Below, in pieces: positions 10,193 through 20,799 of a DNA stretch of 38,871 nt. The translations under genes and the position numbers were made by a program. Source of the DNA: Paenibacillus ginsengihumi DSM 21568 (GTDB lineage: Bacteria; Bacillota; Bacilli; Paenibacillales; NBRC-103111); NCBI RefSeq assembly GCF_000380965.1, contig NZ_KB905597.1, forward strand, positions 1 to 38,871, in the 5' to 3' direction. The notes beneath the pieces are model-generated. The model ran no database searches. It was not told where the DNA came from and was given only the letters and a program-made list of their open reading frames with translations. Each line of letters begins with the position of its first letter. Positions within the stretch are counted from its first letter, which is position 1.

Positions 10193-10222
10193 ATCTTAAC
10201 AATGACCCCTATTACTTGTCAA
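10193..10222 (-). promoter_or_regulatory. sigma-A promoter of cysK
   Basis: On the minus strand, -35 TTGACA (10217-10222), 18-bp spacer, -10 TAAGAT (10193-10198). The -35 hexamer lies inside the last codons of the upstream PrsA-like gene. Confidence 0.7.
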
Positions 10223-11153
10223 TACTTAAATATACCGATACCTTCCATTTATCCCGCAGTTTCGCGAGCATATCCCGGATCGGAGGAGCTTCTTGCAGAG
10301 CCAGCTCCTTGCGCACCTGCTCGCGTACGATCTTCATATCGAGCGGCGCCTCTTCCTTGCGCTCCTTCACCTTGACGATAACATACTGGTCGTCAATCTT
10401 CAGCGGCTTGCTGACCTCGCCTGTTCTCATCGTCTTGACGGCGTCCATCACCGCCCGCGGCACGAACGGGTCGTCCGCTTCGACCCAGCCCATATCTCCG
10501 CCGGCATCCCGGGTCGCATCGTCGAGCGAACGCTCCTTCGCCACCGCCTCGAAATCGGTTCCCCGCGCGATATCGTTCATCGCCCGGTTGGCATGATCCA
10601 GGCTGCCTACTACGATGATCTGCAGATGCATCTGCACCCGCCCCGCGAATTGTTCGGGGTGCGCCTTCACATATTCATCCACCAGCGCATCGTCGATCCG
10701 AATATCTTTGATCGCCAGCTTTTCGGTTAACAGCTTATTATAAATATCGTTCTCCAGCGCTTCCCTGGTTAATCCGAGCTGTTCCTTCATCGATTCATAG
10801 AATTGCTGCTCGCTATCGTAGCCTTGCTGCATCCGTTTCAATTCCTGTTCGATCTCGGCGGGGGTAACGCTGATGCCCAATGACTGCCCTTCCAACTGGA
10901 CGACTTCGGTATCGATCATCTGATTCAACTGCTCCTTGCCGTACTTCTGAACGAGATGGTCCAGAAGCTGCTGCCGCGTAATTTCAGTATCTCCGATCAC
11001 AGCGACGACATCGTCCGCATGGGCAGTTCCCGGCTCGCTCGGCTCGGGAGAAGCGGGCGCGCGGAAGATCTCGGCAGCCAGTATAGAAGAGAGGACAATC
11101 ACAGCGGTAAGCAAAACGGCATTGGTGGCCCACAGCATTTTAACGTTTCGCAT
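10212..11153 (-). CDS. membrane-anchored PpiC/parvulin peptidyl-prolyl isomerase (PrsA/YacD-like)
   Basis: Extracytoplasmic foldase of the PrsA/SurA type. From ATG 11153 (AAGGGG ten bases upstream) it has 313 residues; a GTG at 11180 would add nine residues but has a poor ribosome-binding site. Residues 5-27 form one hydrophobic segment without a lipobox cysteine, so it is probably anchored by this helix and faces outside. A SurA-like N-terminal region (about 45-160, starting VVAVIGDTEITRQQLLDHLV) precedes the rotamase domain (about 175-270, HLQIIVV...GGDMGWVEADDPFVP...QYVIVKVKERK). It follows hslO by 73 bp and is the equivalent of yacD in B. subtilis. Its client proteins are unknown. Confidence 0.9.
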   Translation of the reverse strand: MRNVKMLWATNAVLLTAVIVLSSILAAEIFRAPASPEPSEPGTAHADDVVAVIGDTEITRQQLLDHLVQKYGKEQLNQMIDTEVVQLEGQSLGISVTPAEIEQELKRMQQGYDSEQQFYESMKEQLGLTREALENDIYNKLLTEKLAIKDIRIDDALVDEYVKAHPEQFAGRVQMHLQIIVVGSLDHANRAMNDIARGTDFEAVAKERSLDDATRDAGGDMGWVEADDPFVPRAVMDAVKTMRTGEVSKPLKIDDQYVIVKVKERKEEAPLDMKIVREQVRKELALQEAPPIRDMLAKLRDKWKVSVYLSIDK

Positions 11154-11226
11154 TCCAATTAGTCCCCTTGGTATGGTCACTCTCTATCCGATCTTATCGA
11201 AAGCGGAGCCATCGCCGCGCAAATCC

Positions 11227-12096
11227 TTATATTTGCCGCAGCAGCTGCTCCAGATCATTGTGGTCAAAATGGTACGTCTCGTTGCAAAAATGACACACCA
11301 GCTCGGCCTTTCCGTCTTCTTCAAGAATGGATGCCAGCTCATCGCGGCCAAGGCTGATCAGCGTTCGCTCCACGCGCTCTTTGGAGCATTGGCATTGGAA
11401 GCGAAGCTCCATTCTCCCCAGCACCTGCACGTCCGGCAGCAATGTCGCCAGTATCGCTTCCACGCTTTCGCCGCGATCCAGCAGCGTCGTCACCGGCGGC
11501 AGCTTGGCGAGCTCGGCTTCGATCGACGTAATCTCGCCGTCCGATAATCCGGGCAGCAGCTGAATGATAAATCCGCCCGCCGCCTTCACCGTCCGGTCGA
11601 TATCGACGAGGACGCCCAGCGCCACGGCCGAAGGCGTCTGCTCCGACTTGGCGAAATAATAAGTAAAATCCTCGGCAAGCTCCCCCGACACGAGCGGAAC
11701 GCTGCCGCGGTAAGGGTCTTTCAGACCAAGATCCTTAATAATATTGAGAAATCCGTCCGTGCCGACGGCTCCGGCCACGTCCAGCTTGCCGATCGCGTTC
11801 AGCGGGAGATCCACATGCGGGTTGTCGACATACCCGCGCACTTCCCCCCGGGCATTCGCATCGGCCACAATCTGGCCGATCGGGCCGCCGCCTTTGATCT
11901 GGACAGTCAGCTTCTCCTCTCCCTTCAGCATGGCTCCCATCATCGCGGAGGCTGTCGCGGTGCGGCCCAGCGCCGCGGTTGCCGTCGGCGTCGTGTCGTG
12001 CCTGCGGCGAAGCTCCTCCACGAGGCGGCGGGTATCGGCCGCGAAAGCGCGGACCTTCCCTTGGAAGGCTGTCGCTCTGATCAAATAGTCTGACAT
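11227..12096 (-). CDS. hslO: redox-regulated chaperone Hsp33
   Basis: Hsp33 is a holdase switched on by oxidation and unfolding. The 289-residue protein begins with the family motif DYLIRATAFQGKVRAFA and ends with the zinc/redox switch: Cys235-x-Cys237 and Cys268-x-x-Cys271 (CQC and CHFC). All four cysteines are present, so the redox sensor should be functional. ATG 12096 is preceded by AAGGAG. It lies 61 bp after coaX in the nad-coaX unit, the same order as coaX-hslO-yacD in B. subtilis; sharing a transcript with NAD and CoA genes ties a redox chaperone to redox-cofactor supply. Confidence 0.97.
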   Translation of the reverse strand: MSDYLIRATAFQGKVRAFAADTRRLVEELRRRHDTTPTATAALGRTATASAMMGAMLKGEEKLTVQIKGGGPIGQIVADANARGEVRGYVDNPHVDLPLNAIGKLDVAGAVGTDGFLNIIKDLGLKDPYRGSVPLVSGELAEDFTYYFAKSEQTPSAVALGVLVDIDRTVKAAGGFIIQLLPGLSDGEITSIEAELAKLPPVTTLLDRGESVEAILATLLPDVQVLGRMELRFQCQCSKERVERTLISLGRDELASILEEDGKAELVCHFCNETYHFDHNDLEQLLRQI

Positions 12097-12157
12097 GAAT
12101 GATACTCCTTCACATGGTCCCTCTAATCATCAAGAGCGGCCGTAATGATATATGTCG

Positions 12158-12922
12158 TTATTGGTTTCTTTCGTAAATAAGCTGCAGTCCGAGCAAGGTA
12201 AGCCGGGGGTCGACCGTCTGGATCGACTCCGACTCGGCAGCGATCAGCTCGGCCCAATCTCCGGTCGCGACCACATGCGGGTTCGTACCGTATTCTTCCT
12301 TGATCCGGCTTACGATACCGTCCACCTGGCCGGCAAAGCCGTAGACGATGCCGGCCTGCATGGAGGCGACCGTGTTTCGGCCGATGACGCTTCGCGGCTT
12401 CACCAGCTCAATCCGCGGCAGCTTGGCAGCCCGCTGATACAGCGCCTCGGTCGAGATGCTGATGCCCGGCGCCACAGCCCCGCCTATGTACTGCCCCTTC
12501 TCGTCGATATAGTCGAATGTCGTCGCCGTTCCGAAATCGACCACAATACAGGGCGTTCCGTACAGCTCGATCGCCGCAACGGCGTTGACGATCCGGTCTG
12601 CGCCGACTTCCTTCGGATTTTCGTAGCGGATATTGAGTCCCGTCTTGATGCCCGGTCCAACGATCAGCGGACGTTTGCCTACATAGCTTTCGCACATTTG
12701 TTCGAATGCAAACATCAGCGGCGGGACGACCGACGAAATGATGACTCCGTCGACGCTGTCCAACGCAAGCCCTGCGTGGCGGAACAAATTGTCGATCAAT
12801 ATGCCGTACTCGTCGGAGGTTGCGGAGCGGTTCGTGCTGATTCTCCAATGGTGCAGCAGCTGCTTGCCTTCATAAACCCCCAGCACAATGCTGGTGTTTC
12901 CGACATCGACGGCCAGTATCAC
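12158..12922 (-). CDS. coaX: type III pantothenate kinase
   Basis: CoaX phosphorylates pantothenate, the first step of CoA synthesis; the type III enzyme is not feedback-inhibited by CoA and needs a monovalent cation. The 254-residue protein shows the ASKHA-fold motifs: [13 protein letters not shown] (6-18), [19 protein letters not shown], the catalytic-Asp strand [13 protein letters not shown] and [11 protein letters not shown]. The start is GTG 12922 with AAGGAGG seven to nine bases upstream and overlaps the nadC stop (GTGA), a strong sign of translational coupling with NAD synthesis. Confidence 0.97.
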   Translation of the reverse strand: MILAVDVGNTSIVLGVYEGKQLLHHWRISTNRSATSDEYGILIDNLFRHAGLALDSVDGVIISSVVPPLMFAFEQMCESYVGKRPLIVGPGIKTGLNIRYENPKEVGADRIVNAVAAIELYGTPCIVVDFGTATTFDYIDEKGQYIGGAVAPGISISTEALYQRAAKLPRIELVKPRSVIGRNTVASMQAGIVYGFAGQVDGIVSRIKEEYGTNPHVVATGDWAELIAAESESIQTVDPRLTLLGLQLIYERNQ

Positions 12923-13794
12923 AACGCAACCTCCTTTTGCTCATTCAAGTCCAGACTAATGTCGAGCGATTGTACCGAATAGGTCAGCCTCCCCGCCGAG
13001 ATGACGTCGACTCCCGTCTCCGCGATCGCCCGCACGGTCTCGAGCGTGACGGAACCGGAAGCCTCTACAATGATATGCGGCATCCGCCGTTTGATGCGCT
13101 GCACCGCTTCTTTTATCTGCGCGGGATTCATGTTGTCGAGCATAATGATGTCGGGACGGGCCGTCAGCGCTTCCTCCAGCTGCTCGAAGGATTCGACCTC
13201 GACTTCAATCTTCATCGTGTGAGGAATTTGCGAGCGGGCTGCCTCGATCGCCTTGGCCACGCCGCCGGCGCCTTTAATATGGTTGTCCTTGATCATGACG
13301 GCATCGTACAGGCCGAAGCGGTGATTGAAGCCGCCGCCTACCCGAACCGCGTATTTCTCCAGCAGGCGGTGTCCCGGCGTCGTCTTGCGGGTATCCACGA
13401 TGCGCACGGGCAAGCCGGAGATCCGTTCCGCGAACTGCCGGGTCCGGGTCGCGATGCCGGACAGCCGCTGCAGCAAGTTCAAGGCCAGTCTTTCGCCCAG
13501 CAAAATGCTGCGGGTGCTGCCGGTCACCTCGGCCAGCACCGTTCCCCGCACGACCGCGTCCCCGTCGCGCACTTTAGCGGCAAATTGCAGCTCGGGATCG
13601 ACCAGCTTGAATACTGCCGCGGCGACGGGAAGTCCGGCGACAATGCCCTCATCCTTCATATGAATGATGCCTTTGGACTGCTGCCCGGCGGGAACGGTTG
13701 CCATCGTCGTCACATCGCCCATGCCGATATCTTCTTCCAGCCACAGCTGCAAGCTGGGAAGTACAGCCTTCAGGTTCAAGTTGTCATCAAACAT
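12919..13794 (-). CDS. nadC: nicotinate-nucleotide pyrophosphorylase (quinolinate phosphoribosyltransferase)
   Basis: NadC converts quinolinate and PRPP to nicotinate mononucleotide. From ATG 13794 the protein has 291 residues; a TTG/GTG-type extension to 13821 is less likely because GGAAGGA lies just before 13794. Motifs: [55 protein letters not shown] and IMLDNMNP, which contain the substrate-binding Arg and Lys residues. The start overlaps the last 8 bp of nadB, and its stop overlaps coaX, so nadB, nadC and coaX form a tightly coupled unit. Confidence 0.97.
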   Translation of the reverse strand: MFDDNLNLKAVLPSLQLWLEEDIGMGDVTTMATVPAGQQSKGIIHMKDEGIVAGLPVAAAVFKLVDPELQFAAKVRDGDAVVRGTVLAEVTGSTRSILLGERLALNLLQRLSGIATRTRQFAERISGLPVRIVDTRKTTPGHRLLEKYAVRVGGGFNHRFGLYDAVMIKDNHIKGAGGVAKAIEAARSQIPHTMKIEVEVESFEQLEEALTARPDIIMLDNMNPAQIKEAVQRIKRRMPHIIVEASGSVTLETVRAIAETGVDVISAGRLTYSVQSLDISLDLNEQKEVAL

Positions 13795-15403
13795 CGTCGA
13801 TCCTTCCTTCCGTAATGCCATTGGTACGGTTAAACACCGTATGCTTGCGCCAGTTCGCGTCGTCCCGCCCAGGGAAATCTTCGCGGAAGTGTCCTCCCCG
13901 GCTCTCTTCGCGAATAAGCGCCGCTTCCGCCGACAGCAGTGCGAGCGTCAGCATGTTGGCAAATTCATATTCCTCACGTTTGGACAATATCGCGTCGAAG
14001 ATGGACAGGTGACGCTTCAGCTCCTCATACCCTTTCTTAAGCCCCGCAGCGTGCCGCTTCAGTCCGACATGCCGCAGCATTACCTTCTGCAGCTTCAGAC
14101 GTTTTTCGACGACTGGCTGCTTGCCGTTCGGGCCGCGATGAGAACTCTCCGCGATGATCGGCTTCCGCTCGGACGGCTCCATTCGGCGAATCCGCTCGAC
14201 AATGCGCCGGCCGAAGACGATCGCTTCCGACAGCGAATTGCTGGCCAGCCGATTCGCCCCGTGAACGCCGGTGGAGGATACTTCCCCGCAGGCGAACAGC
14301 CGTTTGACCGTCGTCTCGCCGTTCAGATCGGTCGCTACCCCGCCCATCATATAATGAGCTGCCGGAGCAACCGGTATCCAGTCGGAGGACAGATCGAGGC
14401 CATAGTGCAGGCAAGTCTCGTAGATCGTAGGAAAACGATGTTTAACGCTTTCTTCCGATTCATGCGTAAAATCCAGAAATACGAAGGTCGACTTCGTCGC
14501 CTCCATCTCGCTTACAATTGCGCGGGCCACGATATCGCGCGGCGCGAGCTCCAGCTGAGGATCGTATTTCTCCATAAACCGTTCGCCGTTAATGTTGCGC
14601 AGAACGGCCCCCTCCCCCCTGACCGCTTCAGAGATGAGAAAACGGGGGGCTCCGGGATAGCATAAGGCGGTCGGATGAAACTGAATAAATTCGACATCGC
14701 GAATATCGGCGCCTGCTCGGTAGGCGATAGCAATGCCGTCGCCGGTGGCGACATCCGGATTGGTCGTATAACGGAACAGCTGACCCGCGCCGCCGGTGCA
14801 CAGCACGGTCGCCATTGCCCTGACGAAGAGGCGCTGGCCGTCCGGCTTCTGTACCAGCGCGCCGCAGCATTCGCCATCCTCCGTAATCAGATCGATCACA
14901 AAATGGTCGTCCCATACGTCGATGTTCGCTTCCTGCTTCGCCTTCTCCGACAGGGCACGCACAATTTCCGCACCGGTCGCGTCTCCCTGCGCATGCAGAA
15001 TGCGCCGCTGACTGTGAGCGCCTTCTTTGGTCAGTGCGAATTGTCCGTCCTCCATGTCGAATTCCGTTCCCATGCGGATCAGATCGTTGACGCCGGCCGG
15101 CCCCTCATGCACCAGCACGTCGACAGCCGAAGGAGAGCATAAGCCGGCTCCCGCCAGCAGCGTATCCTGCCGATGATATTCCGGCGAATCGTCTTCCGAG
15201 ATGACCGCGGCAATGCCTCCCTGGGCATACCGGGTATTGCTGTCCAGCAGCGATTTTTTCGTAATCATTAGCACTTGATGCGTCTCGCTCGCTTTCAGAG
15301 CGGTGAACAAGCCGGCAATGCCGGCTCCGATCACCATCACCTCGGTGCGAACTTCAGGCAGGCTGCGCAAATCGAAGTCAATTAAATATCGCGGAATCAT
15401 CAT
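13787..15403 (-). CDS. nadB: L-aspartate oxidase
   Basis: NadB oxidises L-aspartate to iminoaspartate with FAD, supplying NadA. The 538-residue protein starts with a Rossmann dinucleotide motif VMVIGAGIAGLFTALKAS (about residues 22-40), then SNTRYAQGGIAAVI (written DSNTRYAQGGIA here), the HRQDTL / HDHFVIDL region and the GANRLASNSLSEAIVFGRR signature; a C-terminal helical domain follows. ATG 15403 has AAGGGGGGA upstream. It follows nadA by 41 bp and overlaps nadC by 8 bp. Cytoplasmic, de novo NAD pathway. Confidence 0.97.
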   Translation of the reverse strand: MMIPRYLIDFDLRSLPEVRTEVMVIGAGIAGLFTALKASETHQVLMITKKSLLDSNTRYAQGGIAAVISEDDSPEYHRQDTLLAGAGLCSPSAVDVLVHEGPAGVNDLIRMGTEFDMEDGQFALTKEGAHSQRRILHAQGDATGAEIVRALSEKAKQEANIDVWDDHFVIDLITEDGECCGALVQKPDGQRLFVRAMATVLCTGGAGQLFRYTTNPDVATGDGIAIAYRAGADIRDVEFIQFHPTALCYPGAPRFLISEAVRGEGAVLRNINGERFMEKYDPQLELAPRDIVARAIVSEMEATKSTFVFLDFTHESEESVKHRFPTIYETCLHYGLDLSSDWIPVAPAAHYMMGGVATDLNGETTVKRLFACGEVSSTGVHGANRLASNSLSEAIVFGRRIVERIRRMEPSERKPIIAESSHRGPNGKQPVVEKRLKLQKVMLRHVGLKRHAAGLKKGYEELKRHLSIFDAILSKREEYEFANMLTLALLSAEAALIREESRGGHFREDFPGRDDANWRKHTVFNRTNGITEGRIDDV

Positions 15404-15444
15404 ATTCCCCCCTTACCCGCGCCACAGCGAAGCAGCGCATGCCG

Positions 15445-16383
15445 CTACTTCACTTGCAGCATGCGCTCCAACGAGGCTCTGGCTTTATCGGCTATATGCG
15501 GCGGTACATAAACCTGGGGCTGCATCGTCTCCAGGCACTTGACCACTTTTTTCAGATTGTTGACCTTCATGTTCGGACAGACCAAATACTTGGTGGCAAA
15601 ATGGAACTGTTTATGCGGACTATCCTTGCGAAGCTGATAGCCGGTCCCGTCCTCGGTGCCCACGATGAATTCCTGGCAATCCGATTCGCGGCAGTATTTG
15701 ATGATGGCCGTCGTGCTGCCGACGAAATCCCCCATAGCGACTACTTCCGGGCGGCATTCAGGATGAACGACGAATTGCGCGTTCGGATGCAGCCTGCGCA
15801 TTTCCTCCACGTCTTTGACGGTCAGCATGTCGTGAGTGTTGCAATAACCTTCCCAAATAATGATTTTTTTATCGGTAAACTGGGAAACGTAATGACCTAA
15901 ATTTTTGTCCGGCACCCAAATGATTTCTTCCGCATCGACCGATTCGATGACCTTGACGGCGTTCGCCGAAGTACAGCAAATATCGGTTTCCGCCTTCACA
16001 TCGGCCGACGTATTGATATAAGCGACAACCTTCGCGTTCGGATGCTTCGCTTTGAGCGCCTTCAAGCCATCTACATTCACCATATCCGCCATCGGACAGC
16101 CGGCCCGCTCGTCGGGAATGAGCACGGTCTTGTTCGGGGCCAAAATTTTGGCGCTTTCGCCCATAAAATGAACGCCGCAAAAAACGATCGTTTCCGCATC
16201 GGTCGATGCGGCCTTCTGTGCGAGCAGGAAGGAATCGCCGCGAAAATCGGCCACTTCCTGAATTTCGTCCCGCTGATAATAATGAGCTAAAATAATGGCG
16301 TTGCGTTCCTTCTTGAGTACTGCCAGCTTCTCTTTGAGCTCCTTCAGCTGTTCCGCCTTACGCTCCAAAGCCAAAGCCTCCAT
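15445..16383 (-). CDS. nadA: quinolinate synthase A
   Basis: NadA condenses iminoaspartate with dihydroxyacetone phosphate to quinolinate and carries an oxygen-sensitive [4Fe-4S] cluster. The 312-residue protein has LAHYYQRDEIQEVADFRGDS, VFCGVHFMGESAKIL, AGCPMAD, CCTSANAV, EGYCNTHD, the EDGTGYQL strand and YLVCPNMK; cluster-ligating cysteines are among these (Cys181 and Cys269 are strong candidates). It lacks the long insert of the B. subtilis protein. ATG 16383 has AAAGGATGG upstream. It is the first gene of the nadABC-coaX-hslO unit and has a well-formed promoter with an operator-like repeat (16438-16506). Confidence 0.97.
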   Translation of the reverse strand: MEALALERKAEQLKELKEKLAVLKKERNAIILAHYYQRDEIQEVADFRGDSFLLAQKAASTDAETIVFCGVHFMGESAKILAPNKTVLIPDERAGCPMADMVNVDGLKALKAKHPNAKVVAYINTSADVKAETDICCTSANAVKVIESVDAEEIIWVPDKNLGHYVSQFTDKKIIIWEGYCNTHDMLTVKDVEEMRRLHPNAQFVVHPECRPEVVAMGDFVGSTTAIIKYCRESDCQEFIVGTEDGTGYQLRKDSPHKQFHFATKYLVCPNMKVNNLKKVVKCLETMQPQVYVPPHIADKARASLERMLQVK

Positions 16384-16437
16384 GTCGGCACCATCCTTTG
16401 CTTGCGTGTGACCACCCTGATCTGTTGGCTAAAAAAG

Positions 16438-16478
16438 TAGGTGAAAATGTTCACAAATTGTTTAAAGATTTACACCTA
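16438..16478 (-). promoter_or_regulatory. inverted-repeat operator of the nad operon (NiaR-like?)
   Basis: Plus-strand arms TAGGTGAAAAT (16438-16448) and ATTTACACCTA (16468-16478) form an inverted repeat separated by 19 bp. The distal arm touches the -10 hexamer. AGGTG-type half sites resemble those of the niacin-responsive repressor NiaR (YrxA) of Firmicutes, which represses nad genes. The repeat is visible; the regulator is inference. Confidence 0.5.
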
Positions 16479-16506
16479 ATTTACACAACAACCCCTGGCG
16501 TGTCAA
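16478..16506 (-). promoter_or_regulatory. sigma-A promoter of the nadABC-coaX-hslO operon
   Basis: On the minus strand, -35 TTGACA (16501-16506), 17-bp spacer, -10 TAAATT (16478-16483). The leader to the nadA ATG is about 90 nt and contains the operator-like repeat. Confidence 0.75.
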
Positions 16507-16638
16507 TGCTTAAATTGCTACAAAATCAGCTGAAAACAGCCCGCTTGCAGACCGTCTTTCCTGCTATGTTCCCTAAGGCTAGTTTCTCGTACAACGAGCC
16601 GATTTAGCCCTGCAGAATACAGGAAGCCAGCAAAATGG

Positions 16639-16665
16639 AAAAGACCGCACCGTGAAGGTGCGGTC
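16639..16665 (-). terminator. ftsH rho-independent terminator
   Basis: Just after the ftsH stop, GACCGCACC/GGTGCGGTC forms a perfect 9-bp stem (16643-16665) with a short loop and is followed by TTTT on the minus strand. It separates ftsH from the nad promoter. Between 16507 and 16638 I see no gene. Confidence 0.85.
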
Positions 16666-16677
16666 TGCTTAACAGCT

Positions 16678-18627
<1,950 letters not shown>

Positions 18628-18661
18628 CCCCTACCTCCTCTCAAAGACGTCAACTTTGTAT

Positions 18662-18691
18662 ATTGTACCACAGCAAGTCTTGCCATCACAA
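18662..18691 (-). promoter_or_regulatory. candidate sigma-A promoter of ftsH
   Basis: On the minus strand, -35 TTGTGA (18686-18691), 18-bp spacer, -10 TACAAT (18662-18667), in the 70-bp gap between hpt and ftsH. Confidence 0.5.
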
Positions 18692-18697
18692 GAAATG

Positions 18698-19237
18698 CTA
18701 TTGAGAGTACACTTCCGGCTTCAATATGCCAAGATAAGGAAGATTGCGGTATTTTTCGGCATAATCGAGACCGTAACCGACGACGAAAGCATCCGGTATG
18801 ACGAAGCCCTTGTAATCCGCATCGAGGTCGACGGTCCGCCGCCCCGGCTTGTCGAACAGCGCTGCCACTGTGACGGATTGCGCATTGCGCCGCTCCAGAA
18901 CGTCGATCAAATAGCTGAGCGTCAGCCCGCTGTCGATAATGTCCTCGACGATGAGCACATGCCGGCCTTCGACCGGCACGTCGAGATCTTTAATGATCTT
19001 GACGACGCCGGAGGACTTCGTCGAAGCGCCGTAGCTGGATACGGCCATGAAATCGATCTCCAGCGGGACGGTGATCTGCTTGATCAGATCGGACATGAAC
19101 ATGATTGCGCCCTTCAACACGCAGATGACCAGCGGATTGCGCCCTTCGAAATCGCGGCTTAAAATCTGGCCCATTTCCTTAACCTTGTCCTGAATCTGCT
19201 GTTCCGTAAACAGCACTTCCTGAATGTCGTTGTGCAA
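18698..19237 (-). CDS. hpt: hypoxanthine phosphoribosyltransferase
   Basis: Hpt salvages hypoxanthine (and guanine) to IMP/GMP with PRPP. The 179-residue length is typical. The PRPP motif VLIVEDIIDSGLTLSYL (94-110, acidic pair Glu98-Asp99) is intact, as are VCVLKGAIMFMSDL and the flexible-loop segment SSYGASTKSSG. The start is TTG 19237, chosen because AGGAGG lies eight bases upstream and the family N terminus begins here. It follows tilS as in B. subtilis, where TilS and HprT physically interact and co-activate ftsH transcription; the same gene order here makes that plausible but unproven. Confidence 0.96.
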   Translation of the reverse strand: MHNDIQEVLFTEQQIQDKVKEMGQILSRDFEGRNPLVICVLKGAIMFMSDLIKQITVPLEIDFMAVSSYGASTKSSGVVKIIKDLDVPVEGRHVLIVEDIIDSGLTLSYLIDVLERRNAQSVTVAALFDKPGRRTVDLDADYKGFVIPDAFVVGYGLDYAEKYRNLPYLGILKPEVYSQ

Positions 19238-19300
19238 AAAAAGAACCTCCTATTAGGACAGCTGAATAAAATGAATAAATGTATGTAGGAATGCAGCGGA

Positions 19301-20722
19301 TCAAGGCCGATCCGGCATGCAAACTTTCAAATGCAGCAAAGCTTCGGTCTGCTCCGTCACAGGCGCCGCGGCAGCTCTGCGCACGCCCGGGAGCCAAAGC
19401 ACCGTTCCCGAGGCGTCCTCCACGACGGGGACGAGCTGCCTTATGGAAGGCGGCACTTTCGCGTCGATGAACATATCTTTTACTTTTTTCGTGCCGTTTA
19501 ATCCGAGCACCTTCATCCGGTCGCCAGGCTTGCGGCTGCGAACGGTCAGCGGCAGCTTCACCTTGCCGAGATCGAACAGCGCTTCGGCTTCATCGGCCGG
19601 CCGCAGGCTGACTCCGGAGGCTTCGCGCAGCTCCATATGCAAAGTGACGCCCGTCTCGGGAATTACCAGCAGCCGATCCCCGGCCGTCATCGAGTAGGTA
19701 TACGCAGAAGGTGATAACTTCATTCTATGAAAGGAAATCATGTCATATTCCCGCGTCAGCGCGATGCCCGCACCCGCTTCCAGGCGGATGTTGGGCGGTC
19801 CTGGGCGCATCGCAGCGACGCGCAGCTCCTCGATCTTCGCATAGTCCGCGGAATCGCCGTCAGCGCCAAGATAACTTAATATTAGTTTAATCAACCGTCT
19901 TTGTAAAGCAACCGGAACGGCTGCGAAAGCCGCGGCGGACAGCCGGTAAACTCCTTCTGCCGCCCGCACCTGCGAAGCATACAGACGCTTCGTCTCGGCT
20001 TGCATGTATTCGTCCTCCGCCGCCGCCATATCCGCCAGCCGGTTCAGCGCCTGCGCCAGCTTATCGTTGTAGCGTTCCAGCAGAGGCATAAGCTCGATCC
20101 GCACTTGATTGCGAAAATATTTGGTCTTCAGATTGGAGCTGTCGATCCGGTAGGCGAGCCCCCGCTGCTCGCAATATTGCACAAGGTCTGATTTGTATAT
20201 ACGGAGCAGCGGCCGGATAAGTTCCACGCTGTTTTTTTCCATTCTTCGCAGCGGAATTCCCGACAATCCCGCAGGCGAGGCGCCGCGCAGCACTCTCATC
20301 AATACTGTCTCCGCCTGGTCGTCGGCATGATGAGCCAATGCCACCCGGTTTGCGCCGTGCTTATAGGCCGTTTCAAGCAAAAAAGCGTAGCGCTGTTCGC
20401 GGGCGGCAAGCTGCGCGTTTTTCCCTGTTTCTTCTATATAAGAAGGAACGTCGATCTCGATCGTCTCGCACGGGATTCCTAGCCGCCGGGCTAATTCCTT
20501 CACGAACTCCGCTTCCTCGCGGGACTCCTCGCCCCGGAACCCGTGATTGACGTGCGCAGCGATCAGCCGAAAACGCCATCGCTCCGAAAGCGAAAAAAGG
20601 AGATGCAGCAGCGCCACAGAATCGGGGCCGCCCGATACTGCCGTAACGATGCCGTCTCCCGGTTGGAGCAAGCCTTCCTCTTTGATGAATCGTTCAACCT
20701 TTAAAGCCAAATCGCCGTCCAT
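19301..20722 (-). CDS. tilS: tRNA(Ile)-lysidine synthetase
   Basis: TilS modifies C34 of tRNA-Ile(CAU) to lysidine so that it reads AUA rather than AUG. From ATG 20722 (GAGGT seven to eight bases upstream) the protein has 473 residues; the frame continues upstream to 20779 without a good start. The N-type ATP-pyrophosphatase P-loop SGGPDS is at 30-35, followed by AAHVNHGFRGEES, LAHHADDQAETVLMR and the RPLL motif; the C-terminal TilS domains contain RKPGDRMKVLGLNGTKKVKDMFID. Essential in most bacteria. Cytoplasmic; sits between yabT and hpt as in B. subtilis. Confidence 0.96.
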   Translation of the reverse strand: MDGDLALKVERFIKEEGLLQPGDGIVTAVSGGPDSVALLHLLFSLSERWRFRLIAAHVNHGFRGEESREEAEFVKELARRLGIPCETIEIDVPSYIEETGKNAQLAAREQRYAFLLETAYKHGANRVALAHHADDQAETVLMRVLRGASPAGLSGIPLRRMEKNSVELIRPLLRIYKSDLVQYCEQRGLAYRIDSSNLKTKYFRNQVRIELMPLLERYNDKLAQALNRLADMAAAEDEYMQAETKRLYASQVRAAEGVYRLSAAAFAAVPVALQRRLIKLILSYLGADGDSADYAKIEELRVAAMRPGPPNIRLEAGAGIALTREYDMISFHRMKLSPSAYTYSMTAGDRLLVIPETGVTLHMELREASGVSLRPADEAEALFDLGKVKLPLTVRSRKPGDRMKVLGLNGTKKVKDMFIDAKVPPSIRQLVPVVEDASGTVLWLPGVRRAAAAPVTEQTEALLHLKVCMPDRP

Positions 20723-20799
20723 ATGAAAGACCTCTATTCCTTCTGTCCTGACATTCGGCTGGCATTCGCCTGCCACCAATGTCCCGTGCGGTTATCGGG

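Noticed and set aside
16398..16607. Plus-strand 69-codon frame upstream of nadA
   Set aside because: It covers the nad promoter and operator and lacks a ribosome-binding site.
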